A stretch of DNA of 64,000 bases from Laetiporus sulphureus 93-53 (taxonomy: Eukaryota; Basidiomycota; Agaricomycetes; Polyporales; Laetiporaceae). Position 1 is the stretch's first letter; each line of letters starts with the position of its first letter. The DNA lies in NCBI RefSeq assembly GCF_001632365.1, contig NW_024468576.1, positions 62,001 to 126,000 of the forward strand, given 5' to 3'. The notes under the pieces are model-generated. The model did not search any database, was not told the DNA's origin, and worked only from the letters and a program-made list of their open reading frames with translations. Below, piece after piece: positions 21,297-31,836 of the stretch. The position numbers were made by a program, and so were the translations under genes.

Positions 21297-23328
21297 ATGG
21301 ATCCTACTGAAGCATCTACACACCAGCTTCCCCATTTCATCGAGGAATACAAAGCGCTGTTGAGCAACAAACGACGTATGACTGATTATGTTCGTTGTTT
21401 TCGTGCTTGTCTCGCCCCTTTACTTCTGATTTTCATTGAAGACAGAAGAAGAGCTTGCGATATTCTTTGCAAAGAACTATGTAAATTTCGGTTCAGAGTC
21501 CCGAACAGATCTTCACTCTATCGATCGTGACTGGTTCGAATTGAGCCACTTGCTGCAGGTTGCGTTCGATGCCAACAATGGTTCAATGTGGCAACATCAA
21601 GGGAGGGGATTCAACAAAGTTGATGCCAACGGAATTCTCTTTTATCAATTTGCGGTTTACCTAGACACGTTTCTCTCAGAAAAGGTCTCCTGTAGGTCGT
21701 AAGTGTCAAAGTATCTGCCGTTTCACTGAGAAATAAAGCTCATTTATGGGTAGCGACGAAGTCTGGCCGATCATGCAGGTAGTTGAAGTTGGAAGCACGC
21801 GCTACTCGTATGAACCTAAGAGCGATTTCTCCATATGGACACACAAGTTACCTCGTCTCACAGTGGATGTCTGTCCGAACAACTCACCAGAGCATCGCAT
21901 TCGTATGCTTCTTCAGGGAGCGAGTGCGGTTCGTCTCGCCAACATAATTTTGGACGACAAAGCGGAGGAGTCTCAGAAGAGGACATTTGTGTTAATGGCT
22001 GTTTATTTCACTGAAGAAGGTCACGCCAAACGCTGTCTTCTGTTTCAAGACAAGGTTTCGTCAAAGGCATGCGAGCGAACTATAATCTCAGTGAACCTGA
22101 AGCCTGAGTTGCTGTCCTTTTTTAGGTCTACAACGTAGAAGACCAGTTTCGCATGTCTAACAAAGGCGAAAGGCTTCAATTTGCATCCGAATTGTACAAT
22201 CTGTCATCTTACCTGGAGGGAGAAAACGATGATAAATTTGCAGGCGTGGCTTCCAAGGTCGAGGATCTCAACACCAGCATTCGATATCAGAAATGGCCGC
22301 AGTTCAATTTGAAGAAAAGCACTGGGCGCACTCGCACTGATGGGACGGAAGGGCGATCTGACAATGGCCAAGATGGTAATGGCAGTGATGAAGACGACGA
22401 GTTTGAAGCAGAAGGATACGAGTTGGTACCTGATCATTTTGAGTGTGGAGGCACATGGGAACCGTTGTACAAGGTTTGAGCGACGGGGAACTGAATGCTT
22501 TGAGAGCTCACACTGACAAACATCTTGCAGTTACCACCTCACATACGGACTGTACGTCGTGTAGGGGACTCCAGCGGGACGGAATTCATCGCAAAACGAA
22601 TCAGCGACAAATCGAACGAGCTGAAGATCCTCGAATTTCTGCGCACGATAAAGCCGCCATCGAATCACATCATCACTTTACTCAAAACAATTAGAACAAG
22701 TTTGGGGAAGTACCTCATATTTCCGAAGAGAAGCTCCATCGACGAGGAACTCCAATTTTACGCTGACGGCGGTGTGCTTCGCGGCAAGTTCGTTCAGCTC
22801 AGCCGCGATCTGGCCAAAGGGCTAGCGTTCCTTCACGAGCACGGAGTAGCTCACCTGGACATCAAGCCCGAGAACCTTGTCTACACCGTCAGCTTCCGCC
22901 TGCAGATCATTGACTTTGATATCGCTGTCCGAGTCAAGGATGCAGACCAAGAGATCAACGAGTACTGTGGCAGTCCCGGATGGATGGCGCCGGAAATTGG
23001 GGAGGAGAACGGTCCGCCAACCATGTACAGTCCCATCAGGGCCGACAGGTGGTCTTGCGGTCGTGTTTTCTACGTCTTCGCTGAGAGGATTAGGAGGAAC
23101 GGGGACAAGGATGAAGGCCTCATGGCCTTTGCGACACGGCTGATGGACAAGAATCCGCGGCGTCGACCGTCATTGCTTGAGTGGTCCGAACCGTCCAATG
23201 CGCCGCCATCGGGCAGTGGAAATGGGTCGGAAAAGGACGAGGAAGAGAGACCCGAAGCTCGGAAGAGGAACGCTGCGGAGGTCATTGGCGAATTGACGAA
23301 TCCGGAGAAGAGACGCAAGGTCGATTGA
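21297..23328 (+). CDS. Full-length protein kinase, non-RD type with DFD motif
   Basis: Exon 1 starts MDPTEASTHQLPHFIEEYKA. A long N-terminal region of unknown fold follows (LAIFFAKNYVNFGSES, VWPIMQVVEVGSTRYSYEP, HAKRCLLFQDK, LNTSIRYQKWPQFNLKK) and then an acidic linker. The kinase domain has the ATP lysine in EFIAKRI, the catalytic loop HGVAHLDIKPENLV (HLD in place of HRD), IIDFDIAV (DFD in place of DFG), and EYCGSPGWMAPEI as the activation-segment end. The C-terminus is basic (TNPEKRRKVD), a possible nuclear signal. The key Lys and Asp residues are kept, so catalysis is plausible. The frame needs about five introns; one uses the acceptor gaagacag so that QEELAIFF stays in frame. A truncated near-identical copy lies at the right end of the window. 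The biological role is unknown. Confidence 0.85.
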
Positions 23329-26300
23329 GAACAAGTGTGCTCAAGCAATAGTGTAAAGGCAAACATTATGCCACTAAACTAAACGGTGTCATCTCTCGAC
23401 TGAAAGAATGCAAGCATACCATGTGCGCCCGTTTCTCGTCTTGGAGATCTTGCTCTGTAGTCGTTTCAATACTTTGCGGCCCTGTGCAAGATGAACAAGC
23501 AATTATCGAGTCGACCGACTACATTATCTGCACAGAGGAAGTCATAGAACAGCCATTACTCGAAGAACGTACGGATATCGGCTCGGAAGATGGACGCTAT
23601 GTACGGATGGAACCTATCAGGCTGGTTGTACAGTGATCAGAAGTCGTCGTGTTGGAGCAATTCGAACTCAAAGTCGCCAGGTTGGAGGGGAATGCCGCTG
23701 GGTCGAGCGTATCTGGATCCGAGGTCACTCCACGACGATCGATCACATTCAAATTAGTTGCTGCAGAGAGTTATCATCCAATAGCATTCACCTAACGCTC
23801 CTTGAACACCTTCGATGACCGCATCGACGGCCAGTCCTCCACATTCCATCCACCAAGCGAAGGATACAGTGACATTAATTGAATCGGTACTCAGATCACA
23901 CATGGACAATTTGCGTCGTCTTCCGAGTGGTTTCATCAAGTTCGTGATCATCTTCTTCGCCTAAGTGATGGTATGAGATTACTGAAATTAACTCTGGCTG
24001 CCACCTTGTGGCCCGCATGAATGACAGACTTTCGTTTCTTCGCAGTGTTAACATCTGCCGTCTACGGATAATATACACATTTTTTGAACAAGATACGGGA
24101 GTCCTTCCGCTTTGGACAACAGCAGATTCAAAAATTGTCTCAGCGGTGAGATAGTCACTTATGGCGAAAGCAACACATTCTTTGACCATTGTGTGAACGG
24201 AAATCTCAAGTCGTGACAACATTGTACAAAGAAGAAAATCATCGGAGAGGGTATATGAGAAGCAGAGTTTAACGGAAATGGCACATCACGGCTGGAGAAG
24301 AAAGTACGGATGATATTGTACCGGACGTCGACTGTCGCTCGACTTATTGTGCCGCAGAAGAGAGAAAGACCATTTCCGAGATGCAGACAAGAGCCGTGAA
24401 GTTGCACAAACGAGCGAAGTTGCGCAAACGAGAGATTAGAGGCCGGGTCACGTGGACAAGCGCTCCCCGACGCGTAGCGCGATTCGCGCGACGCGGCTAG
24501 CACAGACATTCTGTCAACCCACCGGCTTGTCTCTGACATCCCATTCCTGAGGCCGGTATATAATGCAAGCATGGTGCAGAACAGCCCTCGCATGCAACCG
24601 CCATCATACCTTTCACGGATGCCGCTTTGCGGGTCGACTATATTCTGCTGATTGACAAAGCCTGAGGTGAGTCGGGTTTCCGCATCGTGGGAGGCCTATC
24701 GCATGACGTTGCACAGGAATTTTACATATCAGATTTCATTATATGTGCTGTAATATGCGCTCTCTGTACCAAACTGGGAGAGAAACACTTGAGGACGCCG
24801 AGGTCCTGATGCTAGGTGGTTATTGTCGCAGAGCCCATGTACGGGACGGCATGAACATACTTGATCTTGAACGCGGTACGAGTCATACGCAATATCGTAT
24901 GAACGGCCTCAACTGATACAAATTCAGAGTGGGGTATCTTGACTTTATATCTCTTTGAGGTATAACTATTGAGACGCGACGGTATGTCGCGCGCCTCTGG
25001 ACTGAACGCCCCACAATGCAGTCTCCTTGATAGTGCTGGGGTGAACAATTTGCGGGAGGGATACCCCCTGCAGCGTGGGCATTTTTCGTGTCGCTTCATA
25101 ACGTTACTCAGTGTTCTACCTCTCACATCGCCTTGTGCAGCCCTTGTAAGCTCCTGATGACTTATACGGTGCACTCTTGCCTCTTTAGCGCAATTATGTT
25201 CGCAGCTTTTACGGCCTTCTCCCTCGAGAGGGAGCTGCATGTGATTCGATGCGTCGCGATCACGCTCAAGTAGATTTAAACTCAGCGGCCTCGACCACGC
25301 CATCGAGAGAACGTCGGGTCTCTCCTCGGGGATTGCAAGCATCATGTGGCAAGTCAATGCGTACAGTACTCCCGACAAACAACGTTATTTCGTCAACCAC
25401 GGCCAGGTTCCGTCTTGAGAATGCTTCCTCAGCTCATCAGGCAATAATTGCTCTTCTGATCATCTGACGAGTTTTACCGGCCCTTCGAAACAGAGGTGCT
25501 CACCTGTGCTCACCAGGAACCTTCTCTACTCTCTCGTCTACGGCCACCGCTCGCTACTCCCCTGGCACATGTACATGGCCTCCGCTATCCAACCAGCACC
25601 CTTCAGGTCCTAGACTAACCTAGAAGCCGGAACATTCTCTATTGCCCTCGAGAAGCCACTTTCTTGTGAACGGTGCGCACATCGGATTTAAATTTATCGC
25701 ACAGTTACACGACGCTCTCGACGCATCGGCCAGCGCATCCGGCGTGTAGGGGGTGCGCACACGGATCCGCATTCCCCGTCCTTCTCTGTGCATTCAAAAG
25801 CTTATCTGATTAATAGGCTTGCGGATGAGCGAGTCTCGCCAGTCCATGATGGGGTTCGCGTGTTCGCGTGAGCGACGCTCTGCTAGCCCGCAGTATCAGT
25901 CCAGGCCTCGTATCGCTGCGTTCCGCTGTACACGTTTTTCCGCAAAATGTAATTTTCAAGCTGCCGTGCATGGACTGTGAGAGTCGATGTCTAGCTTCGA
26001 AAGATCATCTCGGTTTCGGGTGCATCCTAGAAGGTGATGCCCGCGCGGTCGCGAGCACCACTCCGTGATCCTCGATAAAAATTTTCCAATGGCTGTTTTG
26101 CTTACCATTTACCATCTACTTCTTCTAGCACGGATCACGGCACGAAGTTCAGATCATGCCCTTGCTTCGAATGCCTACTCCTGGACTTCGCAGGCCTCAG
26201 TACCTGGCATCTGCCCGCTCCGCCGACCCTGGACGTCGTTGTGAAAGCCTTCGGAAAACACCGCTAACTCTCTATGTTCCAAATTCCTCTTTCTCATCGC

Positions 26301-26986
26301 CGGCATCTGCGCCTCAGAACGAAGTACGCCCTGAGCAAGGTAGGAACAACGTAAACCTGAACGCATCTTTCCGTCCCCCCATCCGCCGCCAGATATCCAG
26401 GCTCACCGGGCCGGTACAGAACGAGGTCCAAAAAAACCGCCCCAATTGAAAACATGCTAATCATTCATCATTCTCCGTGCCTGCCTCTCGCCTCGCTTAC
26501 GCACGGTATTCGCAGCTACCGACCACCGTCGTCCGCGGCCACCTCCAGCCAGCCAGCCGCCCTCCACCGGTCCGACCCTCCGCACCCCCATCAGGCATCA
26601 GGGCTGATCGGACGAACCGATCTCAGGGGGCCCAGGTCCGATCGCAGCACCGGTATCCCGCAATAAGATCTCCCTGTTCGTATCTCGGGACCGACTCCCG
26701 GGGGAGCGCAAGCACGTGATCCTGCGCGCGAGGCGAACCGGGTCGGTTCCTCGGCGGAATGGGGGCCGCCTCCCACTGCTACGCCACTAGCGAGTCTCGC
26801 TACTGAATGGAATGGAGGACGCGCGGAGGATCGCGCAAGATTGGGATGCGAACGAGATACAATTCAATGCTTAGCGCGCAATTGGTGCTGATGTACATGA
26901 TTGGAGCGATACAGCTAAAGTCACTTGCTTCGTCGGCGAATTCGTCTCCACCACGCTTCTTCTTCCGTCCGACCAAGCAGGAAGGT
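23329..26986. other. Gene-poor region of 3.7 kb
   Basis: No gene is recognisable between the kinase and the SDR stop. A 188-codon open frame (24812-25378, -) and one of 97 codons (26156-26449, +) have no recognisable motif. The only structured element I can support is copy B of the dispersed repeat at about 24.54 kb. A pyrimidine-rich stretch lies at about 26.5-26.6 kb. Confidence 0.45.
24537..24640 (+). repeat. Dispersed repeat, copy B, with TATA-like box
   Basis: The string gacatcccattcctgagg followed by ccggtatataa recurs at 63.29-63.34 kb (reverse strand) as gacatcccattcctgagg followed by tcggtatttaa. Further matches are cagaaca..cctcgc and tttcacggatgccgctttgcg. The conserved TATA-like core suggests that the shared piece is a promoter or the 5' end of an element. 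Its downstream part does not clearly continue into copy A. Confidence 0.6.
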
Positions 26987-29900
26987 CTACCGTCCCATCC
27001 AGCCCTGTGATGCAGATCCCAGTCAGCTTATGCGTCCAGGATGGTCGTGCGATAGGCAAAACTCACTCCGTCGACGACCAGCAGCTCTCCACACACGTAC
27101 TGGCTCGCCTTGCTCGCGAGGAAGACGACGGGCCCCGCAAAGTCCTTGGGCTCGCCCCACCGCCCCGCAGGTATACGCTCCGTGATCTGGCGCAGGCGCG
27201 TGGGGTCTTGCAGCAACCTCTCATTCCTACGATACACAGTGGTCAGACGACAGTTCCTCCGTGCCCTCAGATATCCACCGCAAGCAGCCGAAGAGCGAAG
27301 ATTGGACAGCGCATGGAGCAGAAGACGAGGATGCGGTGCGTCGATGGGTAGCCGACCGAGCTAGTGCGCTGCACTTCGGCGATCATCGTACTAGGACGCA
27401 TGCATGCTCCGAGATGCGTCCACCTGCGCTAGCCTCGACACGGCATCGGCCCACCATTCCTCCGCAACGGGAGAAGGCGGGGCACCCAACCCTACCCCTG
27501 GGACGTTCATAACATGAGGATGTGCGCGCTCACATGTCCGTCGCGATATAGCCCGGGCAAATGCCGTTCACCTGCACATTGTCCTTGCTCCATTCGTTGC
27601 TGAGCGCCTTCGTGAGCTGCCCCAGCGCGCCTTTCGCTGCCGCATACGCCGGGACCGTGAGGCCGCCCTATCACACATAATGAATGCGCGAGATAACAGC
27701 GGAACGCGCTACACCATACCTGGAACGTGAGCAGCGAGCAGAAGTTGATGATCTTCCCTCGTCGGCGGGGAACCATGTGCTGGCCAGCGGCCTGGGAGAG
27801 CAGCCAGACCGACTTCAAATTCACATTGATAACCTGTCAAGACGAAAACGCAGGGTTATTCTCGTGTTCCTTCATTCCAGCGGGTAGAATCAATAGGATG
27901 ACGATGTGAAGTGTAAATGGGAGATAATGATAGAGCACGTCGAGAAAAGCATGAATCTAATCAGAGACACGCGCCTGCCGAGGCGATGCGCGCCGATCAA
28001 AGGGGCAATCGATGCAACGAAAGGCACAATCCTCATACGCCTCCCACAGCCGAGACAAGTCGCAAGGCTGTGCGCATGCCCGCCTGCGTTGTGAGAGAAC
28101 GGAGAGGGAGATAGAACACGCATAGCCGCCCCTCGACACCCCACGTGTCCCCAGCCGAACCAGAAGCGCACGACGATCTCTGGCTTGCCCGGAAAGGCAA
28201 ACATGGCAGTGTACGGTCGCAACGCCCGTTTCGCATCGACGTCGAGGGACGAACGTGGCCACCAAATGTACATGACGTCAGCCATAGCCCGCGCCTCGAC
28301 CGGGGACGAGGCGCAGAGGCTGGACAGCGAAGCGAAGGGAGGGGAAACACAATGGAAGCAGAAGCGCGGAAGGTCGCTCGGACGGACGACGAGCGGAACG
28401 AACTCGGACTTGCCCCTGGTGCAAATGCGACAAAAGGCGTTGGCTCGCACACCGATCGCGATCTGCGTGGCCCAGCGAATGGGAACGGAAGGAGGGGAGG
28501 AACGGGGTGCTGCGCGCGATGAAGCGGAGATGAGGAGGGGGGAGATGCTGTGGACGGGCAGACGGACATGAGTTGGACCGGGCAGCGACGACGCGCTTTA
28601 CCCTCTATGTCCTGCGGCGTGGCTCATCCCTGACCTACCAGAGGATGCACGCCCACCACGTCGGGCAAATGACGCGAGCGGCAGGCCGAGGCGGTCGATA
28701 TGGGGATCGCGAGATCAATGAAAGAACGTAAAATGCTGAATGGAAAAGTTCACGATGTGCGATTCGTCACTCGGATGTCGGGACGCGAGTCCAGGGTAGA
28801 AAGCCAAGAGCCACCAGGCACTTGGCGCAGAAATGTCATAACCCTGAGAGCACAAACAGACAAACCGATACCAGAGACAAGGAGGCTCCGGTGCGAGAAA
28901 CAACCGGCACAGGACGAAGACAAGGGGACGGGGGGTGGAGAAGTCCATAGCGCTAGTCGCAATATGGAGATTGATACAGCAAACACCGCGAATCAGGGTT
29001 CCACAGCAGGATAGCAGGTCCCGCATGTTCCGACCCCAGTCGGCAATGGGAATAGAGCAGTTTCGCTGCACTGAACGCACCGAAAACACGCGGCGGGGCG
29101 TTCACATGCCCGCTCTCACGTCCTTCTTCCCATCAGCCTTCGCGCTCTGCCACCCCAGGGAATGGCGCTAGACTGTGAACGAGCGATAGGCGTGGCCGAC
29201 ACACGAAAGTTCAGGCGTCTGGTACCATGCAGATACGCGCTGATAGAAGAGGTTACGTTATATGCGCCGGTCAGTGAAATCAAGCGCGAATCGGAGAAGT
29301 GCGTGAACATTAGGGACTAGACGCATAGAGTAGGAAAAGAACCATGTACGGTTGCGTAGGAGGCAAGTGTGCGCCTGAGGACCCAAACATGCGGAGCAGA
29401 AAGGACGCACTAAGGAGAGGGAAGCGCGCACGTCACGCCGGCAGATTACGAAGAGGCAAACGCTTATGCAAATGCAAATACAAACGCAAACGAACGCGCG
29501 GAACCCAATTGGGTTCCGACAGCCCGCAGGAGAGGAAATGAAAGAAGCGAACGGGGCAAGGAAAACGGAGAGATACGAAGGCAGACGCACATCGTCCCAA
29601 TCAGCCTCGGGGAACTGGACGGCCGGGGATCTCCGCTGGATGCCCGCGCAGTTGACGAGGACGTGGATCTCACCACCCATAGCGTCGAGTGCGCGCGCGA
29701 AGACGGTCTTGACGTCCTCGAGGTCGGCGAGGTCGCACTCTACGACGCGGACGGTGCGCCCGAGCACAGCGATCGCATCGCGCGTCGCAGTATTCTTCGC
29801 GGCAGTGGAGGGGCGCTCGACGAGGCACAGATCGGCGCCCGCCTCGGCGAGGGCGATGGCGCAGGCAGCACCGATGCCTAGGGGAGATAAGACGTAAGTT

Positions 29901-30073
29901 GGCGAGGACAAGACAGACGTGTTATCGGTAAGGGGTTGCGCGGAAGGGTATTGGCTAGTGGAATGGAGGAGTGGAATGGAGGCGCACGTACCGCGACTAG
30001 CGCCTGTGATGAGCACGTTCTGACCGGCGAGCGAAAAGAGTGCTGATGCTGGGAGATTTGGAGTCGGATCCAT
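26987..30073 (-). CDS. Short-chain dehydrogenase/reductase, KduD / gluconate dehydrogenase-like
   Basis: Exon 1 has [15 protein letters not shown]; the next exon starts [20 protein letters not shown], completing the TGxxxGIG cofactor motif. [14 protein letters not shown] and [11 protein letters not shown] (NAG motif) follow. After a 1757-nt intron comes [20 protein letters not shown] and [13 protein letters not shown], with catalytic Ser; then [18 protein letters not shown] (YxxxK) and [11 protein letters not shown]. The final exons have [16 protein letters not shown] and end VVDGGWMGR, as in 2-deoxy-D-gluconate 3-dehydrogenases. A 307-nt intron at 27227-27533 is also longer than usual. The enzyme is inferred to oxidise or reduce a sugar acid or polyol. 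It shares a 394-bp divergent promoter with a polyol dehydrogenase, which supports a role in sugar-alcohol or sugar-acid metabolism. Confidence 0.88.
27834..29590 (-). other. Unusually long (1757 nt) intron of the SDR gene
   Basis: The donor gtgcgt follows EADWDD and the acceptor gacag precedes [10 protein letters not shown], so the reading frame and protein family fix both ends. Nearly all other introns in the window are 50-120 nt. The interior shows no recognisable gene on either strand, although overlapping open frames exist at 27890-28570. It contains a perfect palindrome and a run of short GCAAAT/GCAAAC units. It could be an insertion or a regulatory intron. Confidence 0.7.
29499..29518. 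repeat. Perfect 20-bp palindrome in the long SDR intron
   Basis: The sequence cggaacccaattgggttccg is its own reverse complement over all 20 bases. It lies about 70 bp inside the donor end of the long intron, just after a run of GCAAAT-like hexamers. It may be a dimeric transcription-factor site or a hairpin; nothing decides between these. Confidence 0.6.
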
Positions 30074-30467
30074 GTTGCGCGTTTGAGCAGAGTGGCCGCC
30101 ATGTTGTCGCGCAGGTTAAATGGACGGATGACGAGGAGGAGGAGGGGAGCGAAGTGCTGGCCCCCGGGTCGGCAGGCGCGCCGGGGATCCGAAGAGGGAG
30201 AACGCAATCACATCAGACGGGACATCGAAGGCAGAAGGGGCAGCCGCGGCGCCTGCCCAGGGTCCGCCTGTCTGACGTAAGCCTTGAGCGTCGATCAAGC
30301 AGGGCTTGGATGCGGATTCTCGGACCGGCCGACGGTGGTGTCGCCGCGGTCCAGTTCAGAACACGCTCCTCACGAGATCCAGCGAGAGCGATATAAATTC
30401 GTCCCTATGTCTTCTCCACCGTCTCCGCCAGGCCCCAGTCTCCATTCCACGCACACCATTCACCAAC
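30074..30467. promoter_or_regulatory. Divergent promoter between SDR and polyol dehydrogenase, TATA box at 30392-30397
   Basis: These 394 bp separate two head-to-head dehydrogenase genes, so they may be co-regulated. TATAAA at 30392-30397 is 71 bp upstream of the polyol dehydrogenase ATG. A GC-rich stretch near 30160-30190 contains ccgggg, which fits the fungal carbon-catabolite repressor consensus SYGGRG. That match is short and could be chance. Confidence 0.55.
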
Positions 30468-31836
30468 ATGTCCCCCGTCGCACTCCCCACCCAGCACGCA
30501 GTCGTCCTCCATGGTGCGAAGGACCTTCGCTATGAGGAGCGCACCCTCTGGCCCCCACAGCAAGGCCAAGCTCAGGTCGCCGTACTCGCCACAGGACTCT
30601 GCGGCAGCGACTGTGAGCCGCTCCCTCCATTCGAACCGCAAATTCGGCGCTGACATAATTTTTTCTTCGCCCACATAGTGCACTACTACATGCACGGCCG
30701 GAACGGCGACTTTGTCGTTCAACAACCACTCGTCCTCGGCCATGAAGCTGCAGGCATTGTCACCGCAGTGGGACCCGGCGTCAGGCACCTCGTCCCCGGC
30801 CAACGTGTCGCGATTGAGGCCGGCATCATGTGCAACAACTGCAGCTTCTGTGCAAAGGGGCGCTACAACCTCTGCAAGAACATGCGCTTCTGCAGCAGCG
30901 CAAAGACTTTTCCGCATTCGGACGGCACCCTCCAAGATCGCATGAACCACCCAGCACACGTCCTCCACCCGTAAGTCACCCCTCTCCGTATTCCCGAGGC
31001 CTCGACGCCTCACGTGACACGCGTCGCTGACCGCCCGTTCTGTCTTCTCCCGCGTCCGCATACACAGGCTCCCAGACAACTGCACTTTCGAGCAGGCCGC
31101 CCTCGCCGAGCCGCTCTCCGTCCTCCTGCACGCGTCGCGGCGCGCAGGGCTCACGCCCGAGGTGCCCTCGTCCGTGCTCGTGTTCGGCGTCGGCGCTATC
31201 GGCCTCCTCGCGTGTGCGCTCGCGCGCTCTTACGGCGCATCGCGCGTCGTCGCAATCGACATCAATCAGGCAAGACTTAACTTTGCGCGCGAGCAGGGCT
31301 TCGCACAGCAGGTGTACTGCCTGCCCATGGTCGACAAGGCCAAGACGACCGACGAGCAGCTCCGCCGCGCAAAGGAGACTATCAGCGCCGCGCTCAGCGC
31401 ATTCAACATGCCGGACGGCTTCGATGTCGTCTTTGAGTGCACCGGCGCGGAACCATGCATCCAGATGTCCATCCACGTGAGCACCCTGCATTTGATCGTC
31501 CTGATGATCAGTCGGAGTTGACCGAATTTGGCTGTCGAATAGGCGGCGGTGACTGGCGGCAAGGTGATGCTTGTCGGGATGGGTTCGCGCAATGTGACCC
31601 TCCCGCTGTCGGCAGCGGCAACGCGGGAAGTCGATATTCTCGGCTCGTTCCGATATGCGAACACGTACCCGACGGCTCTTGCGCTTCTTGCGTCGGGGAA
31701 GCTCCCGAACATCGAGCGCATTATCTCGCACCGCTTCCCGCTCGAAGAGGCTGCACGGGCATTTGATCTCATGGCCAAGGGTCGCGATGAGAATGGACGC
31801 ATGGTCATGAAGGTCGTTGTCGGCCCGCAATGTTGA
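30468..31836 (+). CDS. Zinc-dependent polyol dehydrogenase (sorbitol/xylitol/L-arabinitol dehydrogenase-like, MDR)
   Basis: The protein starts MSPVALPTQHAVVLHGAKDL. Catalytic zinc ligands are the Cys in GLCGSD and the His-Glu in PLVLGHEAAG. The structural zinc site is the Cys cluster CNNCSFCAKGRYNLC. FEQAALAEPLSVLLHA follows, then the NAD fold VLVFGVGAIGLLACAL and VVAIDI. The substrate-side block GKVMLVGMGSRNVTLPLS and EVDILGSFRYANTYP are typical of the sorbitol dehydrogenase branch. It ends VVVGPQC. The enzyme oxidises a polyol to a ketose with NAD+; the actual substrate cannot be read from sequence. Three introns interrupt the frame (after GLCGSD, after HVLHP and after IQMSIH). It is paired head-to-head with the SDR gene, which would suit sequential steps of one pathway. 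Confidence 0.9.

Noticed and set aside
24591..24652. Short open frame in repeat copy B, downstream of a TATA-like box, considered as a lipopeptide pheromone precursor
   Set aside because: It ends with Cys as the last residue and has no CAAX box or processing motif; the length and position fit chance.
24812..25378. 188-codon open frame on the minus strand in a gene-free region
   Set aside because: No recognisable motif, no compositional sign of coding and no coherent exons nearby. One frame of this length is about what chance gives over 64 kb in six frames.
29258..30073. A single long minus-strand frame through the SDR first exons and beyond
   Set aside because: It reads through two introns; the conserved SDR motifs end at EADWDD and at TGASRG, where good splice sites exist.
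30405..31154. 249-codon minus-strand open frame opposite the polyol dehydrogenase
   Set aside because: It is antisense to an exon-rich, GC-biased gene; the frame is a mirror of its codon bias and shows no domain.
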